Positions 8,510 to 16,367 of a stretch of DNA of 23,123 nt are shown here, piece after piece (position 1 is the stretch's first letter; each line of letters begins with the position of its first letter). The notes below the pieces were generated by a model. It saw only the letters and a list, made by a program, of their open reading frames with translations, did not search any database and had not been told where the DNA came from. The position numbers and the translations under genes were made by a program. Source of the stretch: Bacteroidota bacterium. Lineage in GTDB: Bacteria > Bacteroidota > Bacteroidia > B-17B0 > Aurantibacillaceae. The stretch spans positions 1 through 23,123 of the forward strand of contig JANYBY010000148.1 of NCBI GenBank assembly GCA_025360565.1, read 5' to 3'.

Positions 8510-9358
8510 CTAATTCACCTTACTCGTTTCATTAGCCAAATTATTTGCCGAAGTAATTTCCATTTTAATACTGCCAATAATTACATGGGCCTGAGCCTTT
8601 AAAATAATATGGTTCTTATCATCGCTGATCCACACATTAAGATCTTCTTCTTTTTTAAAGATCCTGCCTTTTTGTACAATGGGCCTGAATTTTAATGCGC
8701 GAAATTTTCCAAGATCTGTTTTTATTTCTTCTTTGCCCACAAATTTTATTTTCAATGGCCATATCTCTTTATCCAAAAAACAATTCAATGTAAACAGATC
8801 GCCTTCTTTGGCGTTGCTCAAGTCTAAATTACGTGCCGAATAAAACGCGCTCACCATATCTTGAATACCGGTTGGCACATCAAACTTTTCGCCATTACCA
8901 ATATCTACTTTTTTTGTATAGTGATTAAATGTATAATCCTGACTGAATTTGTAACCGCCCTCCTCCACCCTTCTAACAAAAAGCCATGGCAACATGGCAT
9001 CCTTATCCAAATACGTTTCATACCTGTCGCGCACTTTAAAGAACCAATCGGTTGTACCGGTTGTGTAACCGCTGCCAACAATGTGATAAACTTTTCTGCC
9101 ACTTACATCTATCAGATCAGGTTTTACTTCTAAAGTTGCACGGCCGGCGTTTATAATACCATAATGCAAACGGTAGGTTAAGATCTCTCCTTCTTTGAAC
9201 GCGATATTTGTGATATTTGGTAATTGATCATCAGGTCCTTTTGTACCAATTGCCTGAGAGATAATTGAAGCTTTGTCTGTTTTATATCCGGCTGAACACA
9301 CAGCGGCAATTACAAACACAAGGGCCGCTTTCTTTATACTATTTGCTACTCTTTTCAT
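8510..9358 (-). CDS. Exported DUF3108 domain protein
   Basis: 282 residues. A basic start followed by AALVFVIAAVCSAGYKT is a signal peptide; the cysteine near residue 21 could make it a lipoprotein, but no good lipobox is seen. The mature part has the DUF3108 pattern: FKEGEILTYRLHYGIINAGRATLEV at the start, then YHIVGSGYTTGTTDWFFKVRDRYETYLD, and a DLGKFRALKFRPIVQKGR segment followed by LNVWISDDKNHIILKAQAHV. Members are beta-rich periplasmic proteins of unknown biochemical role. The gene converges with the SpoIIE gene (14 bp between stops) and is the downstream member of a same-strand pair with the acyltransferase (55 bp gap), so the two are probably co-transcribed. This hints at a cell-envelope or lipid role, but that is inference. 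Confidence 0.88.
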   Translation of the reverse strand: MKRVANSIKKAALVFVIAAVCSAGYKTDKASIISQAIGTKGPDDQLPNITNIAFKEGEILTYRLHYGIINAGRATLEVKPDLIDVSGRKVYHIVGSGYTTGTTDWFFKVRDRYETYLDKDAMLPWLFVRRVEEGGYKFSQDYTFNHYTKKVDIGNGEKFDVPTGIQDMVSAFYSARNLDLSNAKEGDLFTLNCFLDKEIWPLKIKFVGKEEIKTDLGKFRALKFRPIVQKGRIFKKEEDLNVWISDDKNHIILKAQAHVIIGSIKMEITSANNLANETSKVN

Positions 9359-9413
9359 TATATAGTTATACGATACAATTCAAATTTGGTGCCAAAAAAA
9401 AGTGATTTTTGCC

Positions 9414-10733
9414 TTAAAATTTGTTAATTAAAGATACTAATTCTTTTCGTTTTTCTAAAAGACTTGATGTTAATTTTTTATTTTTTAAGGCTTTTGCCAT
9501 ACCAAAAGTTTTTAGCATAAAATAATAATAGTTAATACTGAACCATCCGGCTAAACTAAAAAGCACACTTATTAAAATGGGGTAAACAATTGCGGGAGAA
9601 AAAGCGTAGCTAATAAAAAACCACACTAAATAATTTATTAAAAAAAGTATTATTCCCAATCCAATTGTAATGGAAGAATAAAATTCTTTATTGCCTTTTA
9701 ATATTTTTTTGGTGAGTTTTTCGGTTGTTTTATAGGGTAAATAATTTCCGATCAACCCTAAAACATGCAAAGGAAAACCAAGAGTGATTAATAAATATCT
9801 TACTACTAAATTAATACCGTTTACCTTTTTGTTTTGATTTGGATCAATTAACCAGTCGCGCAAACTGTTTGCTCTAACCTCTTTAAAATAAGTTTCGGAT
9901 TTTATTTTAAACTCTTCCAGGATCTCCTTATTATTTATTTCGGCAACATTTACTTTTTCGGTAATTTGTTTTGTAATTAAATAATCATGTTCTAAATTTT
10001 TATAATTCAGTCCTTGTTCTATTAAAAGTTCTTTTTTACACAACTCTTCCATCTGCAAAACCACTGCATCATATTCTTTGTTATTAATGTGTGTAATGAG
10101 CTCTTTCATTTTTGGCTCAAGAGTTTGCAAAAATAATTTGTTGCCTTTAGCTGCGTTCAGTTTATACTCACTAATAAAATCTTTTACAGGAATGGGTTCG
10201 CCCACATTGTAAAACAAAGTGCTTCTGAATTTATCGGGTTGGCTGTAATTAACACCAACCGGAACAACCACCAACTCTTCGTTATTTAAAAATTCGTATG
10301 CGCCGAAAACCATACGGGCTACACCTTTTTTTAAAGGGCGCAATCTTCTTTCCTGCACACATAAACCTTCTGCAAAAACAACCATGCCTTTATTCCTGCT
10401 CAAAATATGATTTACGCGCCTGTAAGCGTCTTCGTTTTTTTTTAATCCTTCTCGGCCGCCATCCTGGATCCTGAAAATTGGTACAATACCGATCTGTTCG
10501 AGCAACCACGAAATTAATCCGGGTTTAAAAGCATCGCCTCTTGCTAAAAACCAAATTCGCGCCGGATAAGCGATAGAGGTGAATATGCTTGGGTCGGTAA
10601 AAGCGTTGGGATGATTCATGGCAATGATAACGGGCGATTTTACCCTGACATTTTTAATATTTTTGGCCCCAATCCGTTTATAAAAAACCGGAAAAGCGAA
10701 CGCAGAAAGATATTTTAGAATGTGCCAGATCAT
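9414..10733 (-). CDS. PlsC-like glycerol-phosphate/lysophosphatidate acyltransferase with C-terminal membrane domain
   Basis: 439 residues. The N-terminal half is an LPLAT/PlsC domain: NHPNAFTDPS gives the catalytic His41 and Asp47 in an H-x5-D arrangement, as in the Gpt2/Sct1-like branch, rather than the common H-x4-D. WFLARGDAFKPG and GIVPIFRI form the middle motifs, and VVFAEGLCVQERRLRPLKKG (Glu122-Gly123) is the substrate phosphate-binding block. The C-terminal third holds several hydrophobic segments (about 304-335 and 350-408) that anchor the enzyme in the inner membrane. It should acylate a glycerolipid precursor in phospholipid synthesis; the acyl donor and exact acceptor cannot be told. 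It is divergent from gyrB with 147 bp between starts, and upstream of the DUF3108 gene on the same strand. Length exceeds a minimal PlsC (about 240 residues) because of the C-terminal extension. Confidence 0.88.
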   Translation of the reverse strand: MIWHILKYLSAFAFPVFYKRIGAKNIKNVRVKSPVIIAMNHPNAFTDPSIFTSIAYPARIWFLARGDAFKPGLISWLLEQIGIVPIFRIQDGGREGLKKNEDAYRRVNHILSRNKGMVVFAEGLCVQERRLRPLKKGVARMVFGAYEFLNNEELVVVPVGVNYSQPDKFRSTLFYNVGEPIPVKDFISEYKLNAAKGNKLFLQTLEPKMKELITHINNKEYDAVVLQMEELCKKELLIEQGLNYKNLEHDYLITKQITEKVNVAEINNKEILEEFKIKSETYFKEVRANSLRDWLIDPNQNKKVNGINLVVRYLLITLGFPLHVLGLIGNYLPYKTTEKLTKKILKGNKEFYSSITIGLGIILFLINYLVWFFISYAFSPAIVYPILISVLFSLAGWFSINYYYFMLKTFGMAKALKNKKLTSSLLEKRKELVSLINKF

Positions 10734-10880
10734 TGTTTAAAATATGCGTAAAATTACCCTAATTTTTTATATAAGTTTTTCAACATTTTGTTAGTAACAT
10801 TTAATCTTTTTTATGAGCTCAAATCCGCAATTTTTCAGTATATTTAAAGGATATTAAAAAATTTAGATAGATAGAAAAAT

Positions 10881-12833
10881 ATGTCAGAAGTTACAACAGA
10901 AAAAGGGAATTACGGAGCCGATAATATACAAGTATTAGAAGGATTAGAAGCGGTAAGAAAACGTCCATCCATGTACATTGGCGATACCGGCTTTAGGGGC
11001 TTGCACCATTTGGTTTACGAAGTGGTTGATAATTCAATTGACGAAGCATTGGCCGGCCATTGTAAAAACATTACCGTTTCCGTTTTAGAGGGCAATTCAG
11101 TAAGGGTAAAAGATGATGGAAGGGGAATTCCAACGGCCATCCATCCAAAACTGGGCGTTAGCGCCCTGGAGGTGGTTATGACCGTGTTACATGCCGGCGG
11201 AAAATTTGATAAGGATACCTACAAAGTTTCAGGTGGATTACATGGCGTTGGGGTAAGTTGCGTAAATGCCCTTTCGAGCCATTTAAAAGCGGAGGTGCAT
11301 CTCAATGGAAAAATAACCGTACAGGAATTCAGCACGGGCAAACCCTTATATCCGGCAAAAGAGGTAGGAGACACCAAAGAAAGGGGCACAATTGTAACGT
11401 TTAGCCCCGATTTAAGCATTTTTACGGTACACGAGTATAATTATACCACCCTTGCCAACCGTATGCGCGAATTATCGTTTTTAAATAGGGGTATTACAAT
11501 TACTCTGATCGATGAGCGCAATAAGGATGAAAATAGCCAGCCTTATACCGAAACATTTCACAGCGAAGGAGGTTTGCGGGAGTTTGTATTGTATTTGGAC
11601 GATGCCAAAGAAAAGTTAATTGAAGAGCCCATTTATATCGAAAACGATAAGGGCACTATTCCCGTTGAAGTGGCTATGATGTATAATAATTCGTACAGCG
11701 AAAATATACAGAGTTATGTAAATAATATTAATACACACGAGGGCGGCACGCATTTGGCGGGCTTTAGAAGAGGATTGACACGTACATTAAAAGGTTATGC
11801 CGATAAGAACGGATTGCTGAAAAATGTAAAGTTTGAAATAAGCGGAGATGATTTTCGCGAAGGATTAACCGCCGTTATTTCGGTTAAAGTGCAGGAGCCT
11901 CAGTTTGAAGGCCAAACAAAAGGAAAATTAGGAAATAACGAGGCTATTGGCGCTGTAGATCAGGCCATAAGTGAAGCTTTACAAAATTATTTGGAAGAAC
12001 ATCCGAAACAAGCACGTACCATTGTTGACAAAGTTATTTTAGCCGCAACCGCGCGTCACGCTGCCCGCAAGGCCCGCGAGATGGTGCAGCGTAAAAGTGT
12101 TATGAATGGATCAGGATTACCCGGAAAATTGGCCGATTGCGCCAGCGGCGATCCTTTAGCTTGCGAATTATTTTTGGTTGAGGGTGATTCGGCCGGCGGA
12201 ACAGCCAAACAAGGCCGTAACCGCGACTTCCAGGCGATATTACCTTTACGGGGGAAAATTCTGAATGTTGAAAAAGCGTTGGAATATAAAATTTATGAGA
12301 ACGAAGAAATAAAAAATATTTTTACAGCTCTTGGCGTTTTTCGCGGAACAAAAGAAGACGACCGTGCTTTAAATATTGATAAGTTACGTTACCACAAAGT
12401 AGTCATCATGTGTGATGCCGATGTTGACGGTTCGCACATTACCACTTTAATTTTAACTTTCTTTTTCCGCCACATGAAAGAGTTGGTTGAAAAAGGACAT
12501 ATTTATATTGCAGCACCGCCGTTGTATTTGGTAAAAAAAGGAAAAGAGCAAGCCTATTGCTGGAATGAAACTGAGCGAGACGAAATTGTAAAAAGATTAG
12601 GCGGCGATAAAGTAGATTCTGTTCACATTCAGCGTTACAAGGGTTTGGGCGAGATGAATGCCATACAATTATGGGAAACAACATTAGATCCAAGCTCAAG
12701 AACTTTACGTCAGGTAACTATTGATAGTGCCGCAGAAGCAGACAGAGTTTTTAGTATGTTAATGGGTGATGAAGTACCGCCACGCAGGGATTTTATTGAG
12801 AAAAACGCGAAGTACGCGAAAATTGATGCGTAA
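10881..12833 (+). CDS. gyrB: DNA gyrase subunit B
   Basis: 650 residues, typical of Bacteroidota GyrB, which lacks the large C-terminal insertion of the E. coli protein. With GyrA it forms the ATP-driven type II topoisomerase that introduces negative supercoils. The GHKL ATPase domain shows YEVVDNSIDEALAG (catalytic Glu47, Mg-binding Asn51), DDGRGIP and GGLHGVGVS. The transducer region follows, then the TOPRIM domain with EGDSAGGTAKQGRNR (Glu434) and DADVDGSHI (Asp512, Asp514, Asp516). The tail RRDFIEKNAKYAKIDA is the usual GyrB ending and separates it from ParE. A GATAGATAGA run lies just before the ATG and no Shine-Dalgarno sequence is seen. Its neighbours (acyltransferase, DUF1801) are not recF/dnaN, so it sits apart from the dnaA region. 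Confidence 0.98.
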   Translation: MSEVTTEKGNYGADNIQVLEGLEAVRKRPSMYIGDTGFRGLHHLVYEVVDNSIDEALAGHCKNITVSVLEGNSVRVKDDGRGIPTAIHPKLGVSALEVVMTVLHAGGKFDKDTYKVSGGLHGVGVSCVNALSSHLKAEVHLNGKITVQEFSTGKPLYPAKEVGDTKERGTIVTFSPDLSIFTVHEYNYTTLANRMRELSFLNRGITITLIDERNKDENSQPYTETFHSEGGLREFVLYLDDAKEKLIEEPIYIENDKGTIPVEVAMMYNNSYSENIQSYVNNINTHEGGTHLAGFRRGLTRTLKGYADKNGLLKNVKFEISGDDFREGLTAVISVKVQEPQFEGQTKGKLGNNEAIGAVDQAISEALQNYLEEHPKQARTIVDKVILAATARHAARKAREMVQRKSVMNGSGLPGKLADCASGDPLACELFLVEGDSAGGTAKQGRNRDFQAILPLRGKILNVEKALEYKIYENEEIKNIFTALGVFRGTKEDDRALNIDKLRYHKVVIMCDADVDGSHITTLILTFFFRHMKELVEKGHIYIAAPPLYLVKKGKEQAYCWNETERDEIVKRLGGDKVDSVHIQRYKGLGEMNAIQLWETTLDPSSRTLRQVTIDSAAEADRVFSMLMGDEVPPRRDFIEKNAKYAKIDA

Positions 12834-12845
12834 GTAAACCACGGA

Positions 12846-12863
12846 TCCCGATAGCTATCGGGA
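12846..12863. repeat. 18-bp perfect palindrome, copy 1
   Basis: TCCCGATAGCTATCGGGA is identical to its own reverse complement. It sits between the ACCACGGA and ACAGAG blocks of the left arm. Confidence 0.85.
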
Positions 12864-12877
12864 ACAGAGGTCACGAA

Positions 12878-12895
12878 TCCCGATATCTATCGGGA
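12878..12895. repeat. 18-bp near-palindrome, copy 2
   Basis: TCCCGATATCTATCGGGA differs from copy 1 at one central base, leaving perfect 8-bp arms. It sits 14 bp after copy 1, directly before the TCACGGAG block. Confidence 0.85.
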
Positions 12896-13020
12896 TCACG
12901 GAGAATATTTCTGATTTGTGTGTCTTCGCTGAAAAAACTGAATTAATTCGCTACTGAACACTGGAAAAATAATCTCCGTGTTTCTCTGTGCTCTCCGTAT
13001 CTCCGTGGTAAAAAAATAAC

Positions 13021-13479
13021 ATGAAATCAGAAGCAAAAACCCCCGAAGAATATTTTAATTCTCTTCCCGAAGACAGGAAATCGGCCATGATAGAGTTGCG
13101 AAAAGTAATTCTTAAAAATCAGCCCAAAGGTTTTAAAGAAATCATGGGTTACGGCATGGTAAATTATGTTGTTCCTCTTTCAAAATATCCTGCCGGGTAT
13201 CACTGCGATCCAAAATTGCCTTTGGGTTTAATGGCTATTGCCTCGCAAAAAAACTTTATAGCCCTTTACCACATGGGCATGTACGGCGACCAAAAATTAT
13301 TAAAATGGTTTACGGATGAATTTCCAAAACACACAAAAGTTAAATTAGACATGGGTAAATCATGCGTACGTTTTAAAAAAATGGATCAGATCCCTTATAA
13401 ACTTATCGGTGAGTTGGCTTCAAAACTAACGCCTGAAAAATGGATAGAGGTTTACGAAATGGCATTAAAAAAAAGGTAA
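13021..13479 (+). CDS. DUF1801 (YdhG-like) protein
   Basis: 152 residues, cytosolic, no signal peptide. The start TPEEYFNSLPEDRKSAMIELRKVI, then KEIMGYGMVNYVVPLSKYPAGY, the central IASQKNFIALYHMG, and the late KLDMGKSCVRFKKMDQIPYKLIGEL all fit DUF1801, a small alpha/beta family of unknown biochemical function that is widespread in Bacteroidota. The ATG follows directly after the composite repeat, leaving about 10 bp between the right arm and the start codon, so promoter or translation signals must lie inside or overlap the repeat. The following gene starts 43 bp downstream on the same strand. Confidence 0.88.
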   Translation: MKSEAKTPEEYFNSLPEDRKSAMIELRKVILKNQPKGFKEIMGYGMVNYVVPLSKYPAGYHCDPKLPLGLMAIASQKNFIALYHMGMYGDQKLLKWFTDEFPKHTKVKLDMGKSCVRFKKMDQIPYKLIGELASKLTPEKWIEVYEMALKKR

Positions 13480-13522
13480 GAATACAAACGAGTATTATCA
13501 AAGGTTTTTACGCCAATTATTT

Positions 13523-14638
13523 ATGAGAGCACGTAATTTTTTACGAAACCCGATAAACCTCACAATTATCTTTTCAATATTCTTTTTTTGCTTTACCGCG
13601 CAAGTGGTTACGATAAAAGGAAAATACAACGGCAAAGACCTTAAAATTCAAAATCCCTTTGCCGCCGATGGCAGAGGATTTTGCATAAATAAAATAGAGG
13701 TTAACGGCCAAAATTTATCGGACGACCTACTTTATAATAATTTGATTGAAATTCCATTTTCAAAATATAAAGTTAAAGTGGGCGACTTTGTAATATTAAA
13801 AGTAGATCATAAAAAAGATTGTCAGCCAACTATACTGAATGCCGATGTATTAACGGAAATTTCAGCATCTTCTTTTGAGATGCTTAAGGATGTTTTTGGT
13901 AAAAACAACCAGGGAATAGCTTTTGTGAGAGGCATAATAACTGATTCTGAAACAGGCAAAAATATTCCTGACGCAGATGTTTCAATCATGGATGTCAATC
14001 GAGAAAGCACCTATTGTCTTGTTCGGCCAAAAAAAGATGGCTCCTCCTTGTTGGCTTTTCCTTATAATTACCAATGTGTTTTGGAAATTGAAAAAGAAGG
14101 TTATCACAAAAAAAGATTTTTAATTGATCTGAGAGGCGTCCCGGTTGAAAAAATGGCACAGGAAGAATTTACAGTGTCCATTTCTATCGAATCTTTTAAA
14201 GGACATGTGCTTGATTCACTTTTATCACAGTTTCCCTCCGCTAAACTTGAATACAATCCTATTACGCAAAAAGTTGAATGGGACGAGCAATATGCTCAGG
14301 TTATTAGATCGGCCGAAATACAAATAAATGACTCTTTAAACAAGGCCAACCAATTGGACAAGGAAAAAAATGTTCGGACTATTCTATATACTGGCCTTGC
14401 ACTGATCTTAATATTTCTTTTATTTCTCTATAGCAGGTATAGGGTTATTGCAAGTCAAAAAACCATCATAGAAAAACAAAAAAAAGAAGTCGATTCGGCA
14501 TATCATTCCTTGGACGAAAAAAACAAAGAAGTAATGGATAGCATCAGATATGCTCAGCGAATACAAAACGCGTTGCTTCCAACCGAAAAATATGTTGAAC
14601 GCGTTTTAGGAAAAAATGATGATGAGACAAAGCAATAG
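13523..14638 (+). CDS. Membrane sensor-like protein ending at the SpoIIE linker; phosphatase domain absent
   Basis: 371 residues. The N-terminal hydrophobic segment (INLTIIFSIFFFCFTAQVV, ~11-29) is a signal peptide or anchor. The periplasmic part contains a carboxypeptidase-regulatory-like segment (VRGIITDSETGKNIPDADVS). One transmembrane helix follows (~284-305), then a coiled coil (QKTIIEKQKKEVDSAYHSL). The protein ends with MDSIRYAQRIQNALLPTEKY (338-357) and 14 more residues. That motif normally lies directly before a SpoIIE/PP2C phosphatase in Bacteroidota sensor proteins, and the 1108-residue protein at 5169-8495 has the equivalent MDSIVYAERIQKAI. Here the frame stops at 14638 and only 73 bp precede the next gene, so no phosphatase remnant fits. 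It may be a domain-deleted relic, or a sensor that pairs in trans with another SpoIIE protein. Periplasmic ligand unknown. Confidence 0.82.
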   Translation: MRARNFLRNPINLTIIFSIFFFCFTAQVVTIKGKYNGKDLKIQNPFAADGRGFCINKIEVNGQNLSDDLLYNNLIEIPFSKYKVKVGDFVILKVDHKKDCQPTILNADVLTEISASSFEMLKDVFGKNNQGIAFVRGIITDSETGKNIPDADVSIMDVNRESTYCLVRPKKDGSSLLAFPYNYQCVLEIEKEGYHKKRFLIDLRGVPVEKMAQEEFTVSISIESFKGHVLDSLLSQFPSAKLEYNPITQKVEWDEQYAQVIRSAEIQINDSLNKANQLDKEKNVRTILYTGLALILIFLLFLYSRYRVIASQKTIIEKQKKEVDSAYHSLDEKNKEVMDSIRYAQRIQNALLPTEKYVERVLGKNDDETKQ

Positions 14639-14711
14639 CTCTTAAATTCCTGCTGAAGATCGCAAAATTATTAACTCCACAATTATTCTTATCTTCGGTT
14701 AACACCATTTT

Positions 14712-15695
14712 TTGATAACCAACAAAACCATATTTATTTCAGCATTAGACTGGGGTTTGGGCCACGCCGCCCGCTGTGTTCAGGTAATTCGCGATCTTGA
14801 AAAAAACAATAAAATAATTATTGGCGTTACTCCTTTAACCCAATTAATTTTTGATGAAGAGTTTCCGCATTTGCAAAAAATAAATGTGCCGGCCTATGAA
14901 ATAAATTACTCGAAAATTTTGCCGCTTTGGTTGAAATTATTTTTTAGCCGGTCCAAAATTTTAAAAATAATTGAGCAGGAAAATAAATTATTGAATGAAT
15001 TAATTTCGAAAAATAAAATTGATATTGTGATCAGCGATAACCGTTTTGGAATGTATTCTAAAAAAATAAAGTCCGTTTTTATTACGCATCAATTATTTTT
15101 AAAAGCGCCGATTTTTTCGGCCTTGGCACAAAAAATAAATAAAAAATTTATATTAAATTTTAATGAGGTGTGGGTGCCCGACTTTGCCGAAAATAAAAAC
15201 AGTCTAAGCGCTGAATTAAGCCATGGGCAACACTTTCACTCAAACGTAAAATATATTGGGCCGCTTAGTCGTTTGGAAAAATTAACAGGCGTTGAAAAAA
15301 AATACGACTACTTGTTTTTAATTTCCGGACCCGAACCTCAACAAACAATTTTTAAAGATCTATTGATCGAAAAAACAAAAAATTATCCCAATTTAAAATT
15401 TGCAATTGCAACCCCAAAACACGAAACGCGGAACACGGAACAAGAAACAAAAAACGTGGAATGTTTTATTTGTCCCGATAAAAAAACACTGAGCCGTGTG
15501 ATCGCCGAAAGTAAAAAAATAATTTGCCGCAGTGGATATTCTACATTAATGGATCTGCATTTTTTAGAAAAAAAAGAAATTATTTTAGTGCCAACCCCGG
15601 GGCAAACCGAACAGGAATATTTGGCGAAGTATTGGAAGGAGAAATTTAATTGCGTGATCTCAGTTCAAAAAAATATCCCCGATCTTAAATTTTAA
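14712..15695 (+). CDS. MurG-like (GT28 C-terminal fold) glycosyltransferase
   Basis: 327 residues, starting at TTG: a stop codon (TAA) lies in frame at 14700-14702 and no ATG precedes the conserved IFISALDWGLGHAARCVQVI segment. That glycine-rich loop followed by a helix is the acceptor-side start of GT-B enzymes. Near the C-terminus SGYSTLMDLHFLEKKEIILV (274-293) and PTPGQTEQEYLAKYW resemble the nucleotide-sugar donor site of the Glyco_tran_28_C family. No membrane segment or signal is seen. Substrates are unknown; a role in glycolipid or polysaccharide synthesis is an inference. Residues ~236-250 (HETRNTEQETKNVE) are encoded by six imperfect tandem copies of a 7-bp unit, giving a 7-residue periodicity. 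The 3' end overlaps the convergent neighbour by 4 bp. Confidence 0.82.
   Translation: MITNKTIFISALDWGLGHAARCVQVIRDLEKNNKIIIGVTPLTQLIFDEEFPHLQKINVPAYEINYSKILPLWLKLFFSRSKILKIIEQENKLLNELISKNKIDIVISDNRFGMYSKKIKSVFITHQLFLKAPIFSALAQKINKKFILNFNEVWVPDFAENKNSLSAELSHGQHFHSNVKYIGPLSRLEKLTGVEKKYDYLFLISGPEPQQTIFKDLLIEKTKNYPNLKFAIATPKHETRNTEQETKNVECFICPDKKTLSRVIAESKKIICRSGYSTLMDLHFLEKKEIILVPTPGQTEQEYLAKYWKEKFNCVISVQKNIPDLKF
15419..15460 (+). repeat. Six imperfect tandem heptanucleotides inside a coding region
   Basis: Units read ACACGAA, ACGCGGA, ACACGGA, ACAAGAA, ACAAAAA, ACGTGGA. Since 7 is not a multiple of 3, gain or loss of one unit would shift the glycosyltransferase frame, while three units preserve it and give the encoded HETRNTE/QETKNVE repeat. 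The ACACGGA core resembles the CACGGAG blocks of the repeat after gyrB. Confidence 0.75.
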
Positions 15696-16348
15696 TTCGG
15701 AGCATGCCCCGCCAATTTACTTCTTTTTTCAATTAAATAAAGGCTTAATTCAAGCAGCGTTTTATAATAAGCAAATAACATTTTAGTGCCGGGTACTCCT
15801 AAAATAGTAATGGTTAATTTGCCTTGTTTGATCTCAATATTACCGACAAAATATTTTTTTTGTGCCAAAAATTCTATTCGCGCCAGATCATTAAATACGG
15901 TTAATGTTCGGGCTTCTTCGGCTTTCCACGATTTTAATCTGAATGTTTTATCAAATTCTTCATCGCCCGTTTTTATATCGTGGTGACCAAGCATTTCGCC
16001 CAATTTTGAAAAAATATTTTCTTTGTAAATGGTAAATTCCGGAAGCGAATTTCCGCTTAAAGTTATTTCGGTTTTTGTGTAAACCTGTCGGCTTTTGCCG
16101 CTGCCAACAACAATATTATATACATTAACGTGATTATTATTTAATTGGCCGGTGAGCTGAAGCATCACCGTTTTTTTTACAGGGATAGTGCTTGTAATTT
16201 TGATCTTGTGCGCATTAAATAATTCTTCAACGTTATCCCAAGCTTTTTTATATAGTCTTTTTTGATATCGAACGGCCCATATTATTATTAAAACAAAAGG
16301 CCCAAAAATAATCAGCATGGTAAGTATGCCGGCAATTGTATCCATCAT
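15692..16348 (-). CDS. Membrane-anchored protein of unknown function
   Basis: 218 residues. A single N-terminal membrane helix (about residues 4-26, IAGILTMLIIFGPFVLIIIW) is followed by a positively charged stretch (RYQKRLYKKAW), so the remaining ~190 residues should face the cytoplasm. The soluble part is rich in beta-strand-like segments (VMLQLTGQLNNNHVNVYNIVVG, then KLTITILGVPGTKMLFAYYK) without a recognised catalytic motif. I do not recognise the family. Two ATG codons stand in tandem at 16348 and 16345, and either could initiate. It converges with the glycosyltransferase (4-bp overlap of the 3' ends) and lies 19 bp downstream of the reductase on the same strand, so it is probably co-transcribed with it. 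Confidence 0.72.
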   Translation of the reverse strand: MMDTIAGILTMLIIFGPFVLIIIWAVRYQKRLYKKAWDNVEELFNAHKIKITSTIPVKKTVMLQLTGQLNNNHVNVYNIVVGSGKSRQVYTKTEITLSGNSLPEFTIYKENIFSKLGEMLGHHDIKTGDEEFDKTFRLKSWKAEEARTLTVFNDLARIEFLAQKKYFVGNIEIKQGKLTITILGVPGTKMLFAYYKTLLELSLYLIEKRSKLAGHAPN

Positions 16349-16367
16349 TTACATGATTTTTAAAAAA

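Larger units (their letters stand above)
12838..13010. repeat. Composite inverted repeat (CCACGGAG family) between gyrB and DUF1801 gene
   Basis: The left arm (12838-12908) and the reverse complement of the right arm (12968-13010) share the blocks ACCACGGA, ACAGAG and CACGGAGA followed by an AT-rich TATT end, in the same order. A ~60-bp AT-rich spacer lies between. The left arm is interrupted by two copies of an 18-bp palindrome (12846-12863 and 12878-12895) that the right arm lacks. A transcript could fold into a long imperfect hairpin, and no other terminator is seen after gyrB. Related sequence occurs at 15-42 and 1086-1096. Confidence 0.7.

Noticed and set aside
10881..12833. Topoisomerase IV subunit ParE
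   Set aside because: The C-terminal RRDFIEKNAKYAKIDA and overall length fit GyrB.
12838..13010. CRISPR array
   Set aside because: Only two palindromic copies 14 bp apart, no regular spacers and no cas genes.
14639..14711. Frameshifted phosphatase remnant after the SpoIIE-linker protein
   Set aside because: Only 73 bp before the next gene and no SGDFY or GDCTGHG-like coding in any frame.
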